Part shown: in pieces, positions 1 through 7,689 of the stretch | Layout: every line of letters starts with the position of its first letter | Numbering within the stretch: position 1 is the stretch's first letter | Assembly: GCA_907163375.1 (NCBI GenBank) | Contig: CAJQUW010001659.1 | Coordinates: 45,057 to 109,056, forward strand | Direction: 5' to 3' | Source: Prostheceraeus crozeri | Taxonomy: Eukaryota > Platyhelminthes > Polycladida > Euryleptidae | Length of the DNA stretch: 64,000 bases | Translations under genes and position numbers: made by a program | The notes under the pieces: model-generated | Database searches by the model: none | Told to the model about the DNA's origin: nothing | What the model saw: the letters and a program-made list of their open reading frames with translations, nothing else

Positions 1-231
1 AACTCTAAAGAAAATAAAGAACAGTTAGATTCTGTTAAAAGACAATTAGATGTTCTTAAAATTAAGTTAAATGCACTTAAAACGGCATTGAAGATGAATC
101 AGGAGAAAATGCAAGTTAATAGAAAAGAAATTAAAGTACATCACACGCTGCTTGACGCAATAGATAAAGTGCAACAGGCAATTAATAAAGTTATCTCGAA
201 GTTGTTGTCCATTCACAAACGTAAATCTTGA
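1..231 (+). CDS. C-terminal fragment of a coiled-coil protein, cut by the window edge
   Basis: Frame 1 is open from the window edge to a stop at 229-231 and gives 76 residues with no cysteine and abundant Lys, Leu, Gln and Asn. Leucine/isoleucine spacing (SVKRQLDVLKIKLNALKTAL) suggests a coiled coil, followed by a basic tail ending HKRKS. It lies directly upstream of the other genes of the fossil and on the same strand, so it is probably the end of one of its proteins. Identity is unknown; a structural or fibre-like protein is one option but nothing visible proves it. Confidence 0.45.
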   Translation, partial: NSKENKEQLDSVKRQLDVLKIKLNALKTALKMNQEKMQVNRKEIKVHHTLLDAIDKVQQAINKVISKLLSIHKRKS

Positions 232-322
232 TCATAAACGTAAATCTTGATCATAAACGTAAATCTCAGCGCAAATATTAACGTAAATATTTTTCCCAAA
301 AGTCAAATTTAATCCTTAAAAT
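232..322. repeat. Short direct repeat between genes
   Basis: The word CATAAACGTAAATCTTGAT is repeated with a period of about 19 bp just after the upstream stop, followed by an AT-rich leader before the next start codon. Similar short repeats sit between other genes of this element. Confidence 0.5.
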
Positions 323-838
323 ATGCCTATAATTTATAAACACAATCTTAAACATTTTGCTTCAAATCAAAAAATTTCTCATGAACCATCTATGAAATCT
401 GTTTACCATTATGACAGTGTAGAAACAATCGGAACACAAAAGTTCCTAGGCACCGCAGGTGCCGTCCAAAAAGAAGGGGCTGGTATCTTCTCTGGTATTG
501 GAAATATCGTTAACTTAATTAAAAATAATAAAGATTTGATTACATCTGCTGCAAAAGGAGCAGCTGCTATAGGTAGTACAGCTACTGCAATATCAAATGC
601 TGTCAAGTCTCAAAACGAATTAAAACAACTAGAAGCTATTCGTAAACTTAGGAATGATTCCGAAGAACTAAAAAATTTAAAAAAACTTTCAGAGGAAACA
701 AAAAACAAAATTGCTAACATAGCTGTTGGGGAAACCTTGAGGAGCGGAGCACCGTCTGATAGTAAACATAATGAAAAAACAATTGAAGAAATAAGAGGTA
801 ATGGTATTAATAGCGGAGCTGGTCTAGCAAAATTCTAA
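323..838 (+). CDS. Small hydrophobic/amphipathic protein of the Polinton-like fossil
   Basis: 171 residues from an ATG at 323. Residues about 50-65 (GAGIFSGIGNIVNLIK) and 75-95 (SAAKGAAAIGSTATAISNAV) form Gly/Ala-rich hydrophobic stretches, followed by a charged helical region (about 100-140) and a Gly-rich tail. This resembles membrane-active minor virion proteins in general layout: a small hydrophobic stretch next to an amphipathic helix. No specific family is recognised. It directly precedes the candidate capsid gene on the same strand. The call rests on composition and context only. Confidence 0.5.
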   Translation: MPIIYKHNLKHFASNQKISHEPSMKSVYHYDSVETIGTQKFLGTAGAVQKEGAGIFSGIGNIVNLIKNNKDLITSAAKGAAAIGSTATAISNAVKSQNELKQLEAIRKLRNDSEELKNLKKLSEETKNKIANIAVGETLRSGAPSDSKHNEKTIEEIRGNGINSGAGLAKF

Positions 839-958
839 AATTATATTTTAGTAAAATTTTTTTAGTAAAATTTTTTTGGTAAACTTCTAAAATTATATTT
901 TAGTAAAAATTTTTTCTGTCTGTGAGAAAAACAAAAAAGTCAAATTATTTTTTTAAAA
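839..958. other. AT-rich intergenic repeat before the capsid candidate
   Basis: The phrase AAATTATATTTTAGTAAAA is repeated here with slight variation. It separates two genes and may act as leader or spacer; no promoter element is clear. Confidence 0.4.
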
Positions 959-2293
959 ATGTCTTCGCTTATCGAAAATAAATTTAGATTAGACGATCCT
1001 CCGTTCGTCAGTAATAATAAAAAAAAGAATGACTATATAAGAATTGCTATGAATCCCGGATCTTCCAGTAGAGTAAATACTGGAGGTGATTTAATTTTTG
1101 AAGTTGATAATCAGCAGAGTTATATATATTTACCTGATTCGTTTTTACATTGTGAATATTCTTTATATAGTGATGCTAATTTTACAACACCATTACCAGA
1201 AACCGATAATATTGCATTAGAGAATAATTTTTTTCCAAGATTATTTACACAAATGCGTTTAGATGTTGCAACTCAAAATATAGAAACAATAAGTGATTCT
1301 CCAGGTGTAATTGATACAATGCTTAGATTTGTAACAATTGGTGAAAATAATAAAAAGTATGAAATCGAAGGTTGGTTTCCTGATACTAATGATGGTATAA
1401 TTATAGATGATTTAACTCACGCTGGAACAGATGCAGCAGGAATTGCGAAAGATGTAGAAAATATTGCAAAACATTTAAATAAAACAAACAATAGTGCATA
1501 TAAAGAAAGACGTGAGTTTAACAAGAAAAGTAAACAGACAGTAAATTGGTCATTGTCTCCATTATTCGGATATTTAGATTATGATAAAATATCATGTCAA
1601 TTAAAATTTAAATTAATAATTCATCGTACAGCAAATAATGAATTAATCTTTTTAGGTAAGACTGGGAAAAAAGCATATTTAAAAATTGATAGACTTGAAT
1701 GGTGGATTAAGCATATTACTCCTAGTTTAGAGATTGAAACAGCTATTGCAAAAAGATTAAATACTAACAAACCAATTCCAGTAAATTTTCTAAAGCGTAC
1801 TGCTAGTTCAGTAACTTTCTCCGAACAAAGATTTAACTGGCATTTTACTAGAACTGCGAATACTCCAAGATATTTATTACTAACTTTTCAAAGAAATAAT
1901 TCTCCAAGTTTTGATAAGAACAACAATCTTTTTCATATTAACACAATTCGAAGTTTACAAGTTTCATTAAATCAAACCCGTTATCCAATTGATCCATTAA
2001 GATTCGATGATACCAATAATCAATTTATGGAAGGATATGATTCTTATCGAAATCTTTGTATAGAATTTGGAGTTGAACCACAATTAACTCCTGGAGATTG
2101 GAGACATTTATATCCTGTTTTCTGTTTCGATTTAAGTGCACAATCTGAAGATATTATCAAGACTGGTTGTGATGTAACAATTAATATTGAAAAGAAAGAT
2201 TCCACAACTTCATTGATGGCTAATGGTTTATTGCTGGAAGATGTAAAATATTCTATTGAAATTCTTAAAGGAAAGATGGTTAGGATAGGCTAA
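959..2293 (+). CDS. Candidate double-jelly-roll major capsid protein
   Basis: 444 residues from an ATG at 959 to a stop at 2291-2293. It is beta-rich, with few Cys, regularly spaced aromatic residues and many short Asn/Asp/Gly loops. The C-terminal third (WRHLYPVFCFDLSAQSEDI, then CDVTINIEKKD) resembles the last jelly-roll strands of capsid-like proteins encoded next to integrases in invertebrate Polinton-like elements. The length suits a compact double-jelly-roll capsid, a little shorter than typical Polinton capsids. It sits between a hydrophobic minor protein and the PLA2-integrase gene. The capsid call is inference; it is not the F54H12.2-like capsid seen in the second Polinton here. Confidence 0.55.
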   Translation: MSSLIENKFRLDDPPFVSNNKKKNDYIRIAMNPGSSSRVNTGGDLIFEVDNQQSYIYLPDSFLHCEYSLYSDANFTTPLPETDNIALENNFFPRLFTQMRLDVATQNIETISDSPGVIDTMLRFVTIGENNKKYEIEGWFPDTNDGIIIDDLTHAGTDAAGIAKDVENIAKHLNKTNNSAYKERREFNKKSKQTVNWSLSPLFGYLDYDKISCQLKFKLIIHRTANNELIFLGKTGKKAYLKIDRLEWWIKHITPSLEIETAIAKRLNTNKPIPVNFLKRTASSVTFSEQRFNWHFTRTANTPRYLLLTFQRNNSPSFDKNNNLFHINTIRSLQVSLNQTRYPIDPLRFDDTNNQFMEGYDSYRNLCIEFGVEPQLTPGDWRHLYPVFCFDLSAQSEDIIKTGCDVTINIEKKDSTTSLMANGLLLEDVKYSIEILKGKMVRIG

Positions 2294-2619
2294 AGCCAGA
2301 GGAGCCTAGCTCCGATCGGTTAATAACCTGAGGACCTTTGGTCCGATAGGCTAAAGCCCAAGACTTCGTCGATTAATTAATTTTTTTGATAATTTAAAAT
2401 TTTTTTTAGTAATTAGTAATAAAATTTTTTTGTAACTAGAATAGATTAAAAATTCTTAACTTAAAAATTCTTAACTTAAAAATTTTTCGTGACTAGAATA
2501 GATTTAAAATTCCTAACTTAAAATTTATTCTTGACTAGAATAGATCAAAATTCCTAATTTAAAATTTATTCATAGCTAGAATAGATCAAAATTCTTAACT
2601 TACAATTTTTTTATTAAAA
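2294..2619. repeat. Intergenic tandem repeats
   Basis: A GGCTAAAGCC phrase occurs twice at 2287-2360. From about 2434 a unit containing CTAGAATAGAT..AAATTC(T/C)TAA is repeated about four times with a 40-50-bp period up to the next start codon. The function is unknown. Confidence 0.6.
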
Positions 2620-3102
2620 ATGTCGCAAGCGAAAAGTAATAATAATAAAACTGTTGAATTAAAATTACGTAATATTGTTGACAAAAATACCCCTAAAACT
2701 ATTACGATTAACAAGAAAAAGTATTACATAAGTAAACCAATGATAGAGAATATTCAATTACAAGAAGAAAAGAATGGTAGAATTCTCCCATTAATTCCAC
2801 TAATAATAGGTGGCATAGCAGCAGCAGGAAGTGTTGCAGGTGGGACAGCTGGTATTGTCTAAGCAGTAAATAAAAATAAATCAGAGAAGGCAGCATTAGA
2901 AGAACAAAAACGTCATAATAGAGAATTAGAGAAAGTTGCTAGGGGTGACGGAATAGTAGATAATTTTATTAGTAAATTAAAATTAGTTGATGAAGGAAAA
3001 CGAGTTCTTAAAAATATTCTCCACAATGTTGATGATTTAATTGAAATTAAAGAAACTAAAGATGGTTCTGGAATATATCTAAGTCCTAGTATGATTCGGT
3101 AA
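2620..3102 (+). CDS. Small basic/hydrophobic virion-like protein gene of the fossil, looks broken
   Basis: Begins at an ATG at 2620. The N-terminal part is Lys/Asn-rich and basic, then comes a hydrophobic segment (LPLIPLIIGGIAAAGSVAGG). Downstream sequence in this interval still has coding character: Lys/Glu-rich helix and SGIYLSPS near the end. A proline then Gly/Ala-rich membrane segment after a basic region is common in minor capsid proteins of Polintons and adenovirus relatives, but no family is recognised. It reads as a fossil with about one break. Confidence 0.45.
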
Positions 3103-3269
3103 AACTTTTATTTTATCTTTAAAAATTTTTTATCTTTTAAAATGAATTCTACAAATTCCGAAAATTTAATTAAATTAAAAATTTCTAATTTAGATTTATT
3201 AAATTATCTATTAAACGAAAATAAAACTCAAATTGTAAAATTTATGAAGGTAACGACAACAAACAAAGT
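3103..3269. other. AT-rich spacer with a short unassigned coding-like stretch
   Basis: A short open stretch starts at an ATG at 3142 just ahead of the PLA2-integrase frame. It is Asn/Leu/Lys-rich and unrecognised. It may be a leader or part of a neighbouring gene. Confidence 0.3.
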
Positions 3270-4565
3270 TTGGCTACTACCTACGGTGGTGATATACAAA
3301 AAACATTAGAAAACTTTCCTGGATTTATTTGGAGTAAATATTCAAAAGAAAAACATCTTCCTGGTCATTCATATACCGGTCCAGGAACTCGATTAGATAT
3401 AAGACTAGATGAGAATAATAATCCGAAACCAGGTGAAGAAGCAATAAATAGAGTAGATGCCGCCGCTTACAGGCATGATTTAGCTTATCGAAATCATGAT
3501 CTAAGTTCTCGTCATGCAGCTGATAAGAAGATGATTCAAGAATTAGATAGTATTCAGAATCCTACATTTAGAGAAAGAATTGAAAGAATGTTTGTTAAGA
3601 AAGCTTTACAAGCTAAAATATTATTCGGACAGGGTTTAAATGAAACGACAGCTAAGCTGTCTGAGAGCAACGCTCGAACTAATAACTCTGAGAGCAACGC
3701 TCGAACTAATAACTCTGAGAGCAACGCTCGAACCTACGCGTCCGAAATCCACAAGGAATATAGAAGGCCGAAATATCTATTGAAAGTAAAAGTATTTAAT
3801 AAAGATGATATTTGGAGTGCTGATCTTATTCATATGCCGAATGAAAAAGATTATAAATACGCATTGACCGTTATAGATTTATATACACGATACGCTTGGG
3901 TAAAGCCTTTAAAAAACAAAAGTGGTCTATCAGTTAAATATGCGTTTGAAGAAATCTTTAAAGAAAGTAATAGAAAGCCAAAAAAATTGTTTGTTGATAA
4001 AGGGTCGGAATTTTATAACAGAAATGTTCAGCCACTATTTGAAACAGACGAAAGTCATCGCCAAGGCTCAGTTTATTCAACTGAAAATGCAGGGAAGGCC
4101 GTAGTGATAGAAAGATTCAATCGGACGTTAAAAAATAAATTATTCAAGAAATTTACTGAGCAAAGAAATCAGAAATGGTTAAAGATATTGCCAGGAATTG
4201 TAGAGCAGTACAATAATAAAGTTCATTCAGGTATTGAAGAAACTCCAAAGAATGCTTCTGACGACCCTGATTTAATACGAAAGAAAATATTCGAGAATAA
4301 TTATTCGAACGAAAATAATAATTTGAATGAGAGTAATCCGAATTTGCAGAAACTTAAGCCGAAATTTAAAATTGGAGATAGAGTTAGAATATTTAGATAT
4401 AAGAATAAATTTGAAAAAGGCTTCGTCGGATACTGGACTAAAGAAATATTTGAAGTTTCTAAAATAAATCAAAGTTATCCGATTACTTACGAAATCAAAG
4501 ATTTAGATGATGAAGATATCAGAGGCCGATTTTATCAAAATGAATTACAGAAAATAGAGCTTTAG
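3270..4565 (+). CDS. Phospholipase A2 domain fused to a retrovirus-type integrase
   Basis: The 5' limit is uncertain; the frame is open over about 430 codons. Residues about 20-105 look like a parvovirus VP1-type PLA2: FPGF, the calcium-loop YTGPGT and the catalytic AAYRHDLAYR, then a SRHAADKKM helix as in PLA2-like proteins of adintoviruses. A repeat linker follows at about 130-155. Residues about 180-330 are an rve-fold integrase with acidic residues in WSADLIHM, FVDKGSEFYN and VIERFNRTLKN. The C-terminal part (KFKIGDRVRIFRYK, GYWTKEIFEVSKI) is the SH3-like DNA-binding region of Polinton-type integrases. PLA2 domains help virions breach membranes; integrases insert the element. The combination in one frame is unusual. 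Confidence 0.8.
   Translation: MATTYGGDIQKTLENFPGFIWSKYSKEKHLPGHSYTGPGTRLDIRLDENNNPKPGEEAINRVDAAAYRHDLAYRNHDLSSRHAADKKMIQELDSIQNPTFRERIERMFVKKALQAKILFGQGLNETTAKLSESNARTNNSESNARTNNSESNARTYASEIHKEYRRPKYLLKVKVFNKDDIWSADLIHMPNEKDYKYALTVIDLYTRYAWVKPLKNKSGLSVKYAFEEIFKESNRKPKKLFVDKGSEFYNRNVQPLFETDESHRQGSVYSTENAGKAVVIERFNRTLKNKLFKKFTEQRNQKWLKILPGIVEQYNNKVHSGIEETPKNASDDPDLIRKKIFENNYSNENNNLNESNPNLQKLKPKFKIGDRVRIFRYKNKFEKGFVGYWTKEIFEVSKINQSYPITYEIKDLDDEDIRGRFYQNELQKIEL
3658..3735. repeat. In-frame 27-bp tandem repeat, three units
   Basis: The unit CTGAGAGCAACGCTCGAACT plus seven further bases repeats nearly exactly three times with a period of 27 bp. It encodes SESNARTNN-type units and sits exactly between the PLA2 and integrase domains. 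Confidence 0.85.
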
Positions 4566-4576
4566 CTTCGCTTGAG

Positions 4577-5029
4577 TTATAGATTGTTTAACTCTAACAT
4601 TATATCTAGAAATGGTACTCCTTTTTGTAATTTGTACAAAACGTATGAACATAATTGTCCACAATAGGTAGTGCCTGGTGTTTGCATTTGAAACGTATTG
4701 TATGTTCCCGTTCCAAGTAATTCTTTTACTTCATTTGTAGGAGGCAAACCGTATGAATCAAAATAATAGTTCTGCTGATGATTTTTAACGCCTGCTGACC
4801 AATGTACGCCTTTTTGGTCTGAAGTGTGAAGATTCGTTATGAAATTTACAGTTTGAACTTTGTTCCGGGAACTGAAGGTTCCTGTTGGCCTATTTTTGAT
4901 CAATTGTAATTCATCCCTCATCAATATGTGAAAATTCTTTATTCCCAATTGATTAGCAATCTTATTTAAATCGAAATTCGTTGTTGTCTGTGTTCCATAT
5001 AATTTCAAAAACTCATTTATGTTGCTCAT
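4577..5029 (-). CDS. Adenain/ULP-like cysteine protease of the fossil
   Basis: 150 residues from an ATG at 5029 to a stop at 4577, convergent with the PLA2-integrase frame and separated from it by about 11 bp. It shows the order of a C5/C48-type cysteine protease: catalytic His in KGVHWSA, an acidic residue in YYFDSYGLPP, and the nucleophile region TTYCGQLCSYVLYKL. YFDSYGLPP followed by YCG is very typical of adenovirus-type maturation proteases encoded by Polintons. The length is slightly below the usual 180-200 residues. Its likely role is processing of capsid proteins during virion maturation. Confidence 0.75.
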   Translation of the reverse strand: MSNINEFLKLYGTQTTTNFDLNKIANQLGIKNFHILMRDELQLIKNRPTGTFSSRNKVQTVNFITNLHTSDQKGVHWSAGVKNHQQNYYFDSYGLPPTNEVKELLGTGTYNTFQMQTPGTTYCGQLCSYVLYKLQKGVPFLDIMLELNNL

Positions 5030-5481
5030 TTTATAATAAAAAAATTTCTTAAGGGACCCCTAGAAGACAGAAGGGAGGGGGTATTGATTTAAAACTGTCT
5101 CATAATGATGACTTTCCTTACTACTTATTCGATTTTGAAATGATTATATTATAATTATTCTAATCTATATTGTTTTATATATTTCCATTTTCTTCATGAA
5201 CTTCATTTGTAAAACATATTTCATCGTTAAAATGATTGTTTAAAATTGCCATAACAACTAACCCGCATATCGGCGTTTATGCGTTCTGAGTTCACAAGAA
5301 GAATTTTATTGTCATTTGCTTTTATTGTCAATGCACTCTTATGTGCTTAATCTATTCATGTCTTCACAATGGGAAGTACTTTACTACCCGTATGTGTTTG
5401 GCAAACGCTAAATGAATTTTGCAAATCGATTTCTAAAACTGAATTTGAAAATAGATTTTGAAAACAGATTCTGAAAATAAT

Positions 5482-5574
5482 TTACGTAGGGGTAAATTGA
5501 AATGTCAAAACTTTACGCACGCGTAAATTGAAATGCCAGAAGTTTACCGATGAGTAAATTGAAATGACAAATGA
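5482..5574. repeat. 31-bp tandem repeat, three units
   Basis: Three consecutive units of 31 bp each begin TTTAC and contain GTAAATTGAAATG. The middle bases vary (GTAGG, GCACG, CGATG), so the units are diverged copies. Confidence 0.75.
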
Positions 5575-5963
5575 TTGCGCTGTTCAACATAATTTTAGTG
5601 GAAAGCTGCTAGATGTTTCTCTCTCTTCAATTATCAGCCAGTGTACGGGTTCATTGAATAATTTTGAGTTTATGAGTTACAATGATCTTCTAGTTCACAC
5701 AATTAGTACTTTAAATAATGTTGAGCATACAATAACGAAGAATGACTAAGTAATAATTGCGTCTTCTTAATTTATCATAATGCTCTAATCTTAATAATAA
5801 TTGAGAACCATTTCACCTGTTTTTAATTGAGATAACGAAGGATATATTCTTGCGGTTTCATCCACTTTTGTTTCTTCCATTTTTAAAGAAATATTATTAG
5901 TCACATGTTATATTTTAAAAACCTGAAAGATGGATAAAATTCATGAATTTGAAATTCTCAACT

Positions 5964-6119
5964 TTTATGATTTTTGGTGTCCTGGAACGGTCATGATTTA
6001 AGCGAGAAAATTGTAATTCTCAAATTTTGTGATTCTTAACCTTTATGATTTTCGGTGTCCTGGAACGGTCATGATTTTAAGGGTGAAAATTGTAATTCTC
6101 AAATTTGAGATTTTGAAAA
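5964..6119. repeat. 78-bp tandem repeat, two units
   Basis: TTTATGATTTTTGGTGTCCT followed by GGAACGGTCATGATTT recurs 78 bp later with only a few changes, then AAAATTGTAATTCTCAAATT in both copies. Confidence 0.8.
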
Positions 6120-6246
6120 ATTTGAAAATTGGGTATTTTTAAAAACGCTTAAATTTTCGCCCTTCGGCCTTCGGCCACGTGAAATTTGAAGTCTACCTAA
6201 ATTTTTGAAATTTTTGAAATTTTGATTTTTTGAAAAAACCCGCAAA

Positions 6247-6312
6247 AGTGTGACATCCGGCGCAAGCGAAGCGAAGCAAAGCGAAGCGAAGCGTCGCGCC
6301 GGATGTCACACT
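6247..6312. repeat. Perfect 17-bp inverted repeat around GCGAA repeats
   Basis: AGTGTGACATCCGGCGC at 6247-6263 is exactly reverse-complemented at 6296-6312. The 32-bp loop is made of AAGCGAAGC-type repeats. It can form a GC-rich hairpin in an otherwise AT-rich region. It could be an element end, a terminator-like structure or a small foldback element. Confidence 0.9.
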
Positions 6313-6333
6313 ATATACTACTTGCTACTCCAG

Positions 6334-6425
6334 GCTCAAGAAGGGTGTTGACTGTCTTCACTTTACATTCAACCACTCGGAAGAAATCACAGGATTCCTA
6401 TATGAACCACGTCCGGAGAAGCTTT
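6334..6425 (+). CDS. Probable internal exon of an unidentified spliced gene
   Basis: Preceded by a pyrimidine-rich CTTGCTACTCCAG acceptor and followed by a GTAAGT donor at 6426. It reads in one frame as 30 codons, including DCLHFTFNHSEEITGFLYEP. The split codon at its end joins the next exon in frame. The upstream part of the gene is not visible. The family is not recognised. Judged by splice signals plus open frame only. Confidence 0.4.
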
Positions 6426-6485
6426 GTAAGTTAAATTAAGTAACTTAGAAGTCAAGATGATAACTAACAACTTATTTCTTTACAG

Positions 6486-6547
6486 ATATCAATGAGAAGC
6501 GCCCACCTGCTTCCGTCAACGAGCCGGAGACGAAGCGGCAAGCTTGA
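6486..6547 (+). CDS. Probable terminal exon of the same unidentified gene
   Basis: Follows a 60-bp intron (6426-6485) that ends TTATTTCTTTACAG. It continues the frame with INEKRPPASVNEPETKRQA and stops with TGA at 6545-6547. The two exons are phase-compatible (phase 1). The tail is charged and proline-containing with no known domain. It may be a host gene end or another element's gene; it lies just outside the terminal repeat of the second Polinton. Confidence 0.4.
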
Positions 6548-6773
6548 GTCCCATATTCCTCCAATCATCCCGAGAACGACCCATGGGCTCTTTTAAGGGC
6601 CAACCTTCTAATGCAGCTAAAGCGGTCCCAAGCCCGCCACATATCTTCGGATATGGAATGCAGAGGGGAAGAAAAATGATGAATGAAATGAAATGGGAGG
6701 CCACCCTTGCACCACATGCAACACATTACAGACTTCTCTCTTTAGTAGTGAACAAGCTCTTGTGAACGTCGTC
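6548..6773. other. Stretch between the exon pair and the Polinton end
   Basis: Higher GC than the surroundings. Open stretches on both strands overlap each other and show no domain. It may be 3' UTR of the exon pair; nothing else is supported. Confidence 0.35.
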
Positions 6774-6854
6774 AGAAAGTGTATCAAGTTGTACAAAAGT
6801 TTTTACTGCAACACAGGTTGATGTATAGTTGGAAAGTTTGATCATGACGTTTAT
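6774..6854. repeat. Left terminal inverted repeat of the Polinton
   Basis: Starts AGAAAGTGTATCAAGTTGT and contains CAACACAGGTTGATGTATAG and GTTTGATCATGACGTTTA. It matches the reverse complement of 17721-17801. Confidence 0.8.
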
Positions 6855-6862
6855 TCGTGAGT

Positions 6863-6923
6863 GTCGTCAGAAAGTGTATCATGTTGTACAAAAGTTTATA
6901 CTGCAACACAGGTTGATAAAGTG
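6863..6923. repeat. Partial direct copy of the left terminal repeat
   Basis: GTCGTCAGAAAGTGTATCA occurs at 6768 and again 95 bp later at 6863, followed in both by TTGTACAAAAGTTT and CTGCAACACAGGTTGAT. The terminal unit is thus tandemly repeated about 1.6 times at this end. Confidence 0.85.
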
Positions 6924-6957
6924 AAAAAAAATCTTCATATGAATTAGAATCATTCTG

Positions 6958-6997
6958 ATTGGTTGTTGAGGAATTCATTGTTAAATAGCTATATAAG
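6958..6997 (+). promoter_or_regulatory. CCAAT-type plus TATA promoter of the Polinton small gene
   Basis: CTGATTGG (ATTGG at 6958-6962) lies exactly 32 bp before TATATAAG at 6990-6997, which is 38 bp before the ATG at 7035. The same arrangement and spacing recurs at 63128/63160. Confidence 0.65.
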
Positions 6998-7034
6998 TGA
7001 AACGATTGCAGCACTTCTCATTCTCATCTATCTC

Positions 7035-7283
7035 ATGATGGACGTTACATCTCCCGCCTTAGAGATCTTTAACAAACTATTTGAAGTCATTGACGAGTGG
7101 GATGAAGACAAGTGTGAGCCAGAGGAGGAGTCCCGCAAGAAAGTCGTCATTGAAAAAGTTGTGTGGACTGATGGACTTACGCCAAAAACGACGCGTGTGA
7201 GGAAAGTGCCCGACGCTCCCAAGCGCCCAAAACATTTTACAATCTATCCAAATTTAAAAGTGATCCCTCTCAACTTTGAGTGA
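7035..7283 (+). CDS. Small acidic/basic protein next to the Polinton left end
   Basis: 82 residues from the first ATG at 7035, chosen because the TATA box lies 38 bp upstream; the frame could extend upstream but without a promoter. The first half is acidic (VIDEWDEDKCEPEEE), the second half basic (TTRVRKVPDAPKRPKHF). It is followed by an AATAAA signal at 7287. Its plus-strand position beside the terminal repeat, opposite the late-type genes, suggests an early or regulatory role, as for terminal genes in adintoviruses and adenoviruses. The C-terminal pattern R(K/R)xPxAPK(R/K)..LK...P resembles the end of the protein at 63249-63713. Function unknown. Confidence 0.6.
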   Translation: MMDVTSPALEIFNKLFEVIDEWDEDKCEPEEESRKKVVIEKVVWTDGLTPKTTRVRKVPDAPKRPKHFTIYPNLKVIPLNFE

Positions 7284-7689
7284 AAAATAAACCTACATAC
7301 TACATGTCTTTGTTCTGCAATGTATTTATCTTGAAATGGAAATAAATGGAGGAATTTAGATATGGGGTTAATTAACGCATTTATTATCGGTGTACTTTTC
7401 TATCAAAAGGGATCATACCATTAGAGAAGGTAGAAAATGATTTTGTCTACGTGTGGTATAAGAGTGACAAGCAGAACTCATGGCTCATTCTCAGATAACT
7501 ATGCTTCAATTGATTCACCTAAAATCAGTTTTTCATATGTTGAATGATTTCCAGTAAATATGTCTAACGTCTAGATGATAGGATATCTTATTCTAACAGT
7601 AGTTCCCAATCGATACTATGCTTACTCGATGATCCTTTCGAAGCCATGCAGTTTATATGAAGGAAAAACAACACTGTCATGATATACAT
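7284..7689. other. Intergenic stretch between Polinton small genes
   Basis: Holds the AATAAA at 7287 and otherwise no supported feature; there are no long open frames and no repeats. Confidence 0.4.

Larger units (their letters stand above)
1..5040 (+). mobile_element. Polinton/adintovirus-like element fossil, right part
   Basis: Four plus-strand frames and one convergent minus-strand frame share very AT-rich codon use and resemble genes of Polinton/adintovirus-type elements: a candidate capsid protein, small hydrophobic and coiled-coil proteins, a phospholipase A2 plus integrase protein and an adenain-like protease. The left end lies outside the window. The right end is placed just after the protease by gene content only; no terminal repeat or target duplication was found there. 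No DNA polymerase or packaging ATPase is visible inside the window. It reads as a moderately young fossil with about one to three breaks in the visible part. Confidence 0.65.
5041..6246. other. Non-coding AT-rich stretch with small tandem repeats
   Basis: No convincing gene is seen. Two small tandem arrays occur (listed separately) and the rest is simple AT-rich DNA with short A/T runs. A 61-codon open stretch at 5564-5749 has no recognisable features. Confidence 0.5.

Noticed and set aside
6516-6765. Overlapping frames on both strands near the Polinton left end
   Set aside because: No domain, no promoter, and they mirror each other, as expected by chance in a GC-richer stretch.
7035-7283. 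LxCxE retinoblastoma-binding motif in the Polinton small genes
   Set aside because: DKCEPEEE and YGDCEIL lack the required Leu-x-Cys-x-Glu order.
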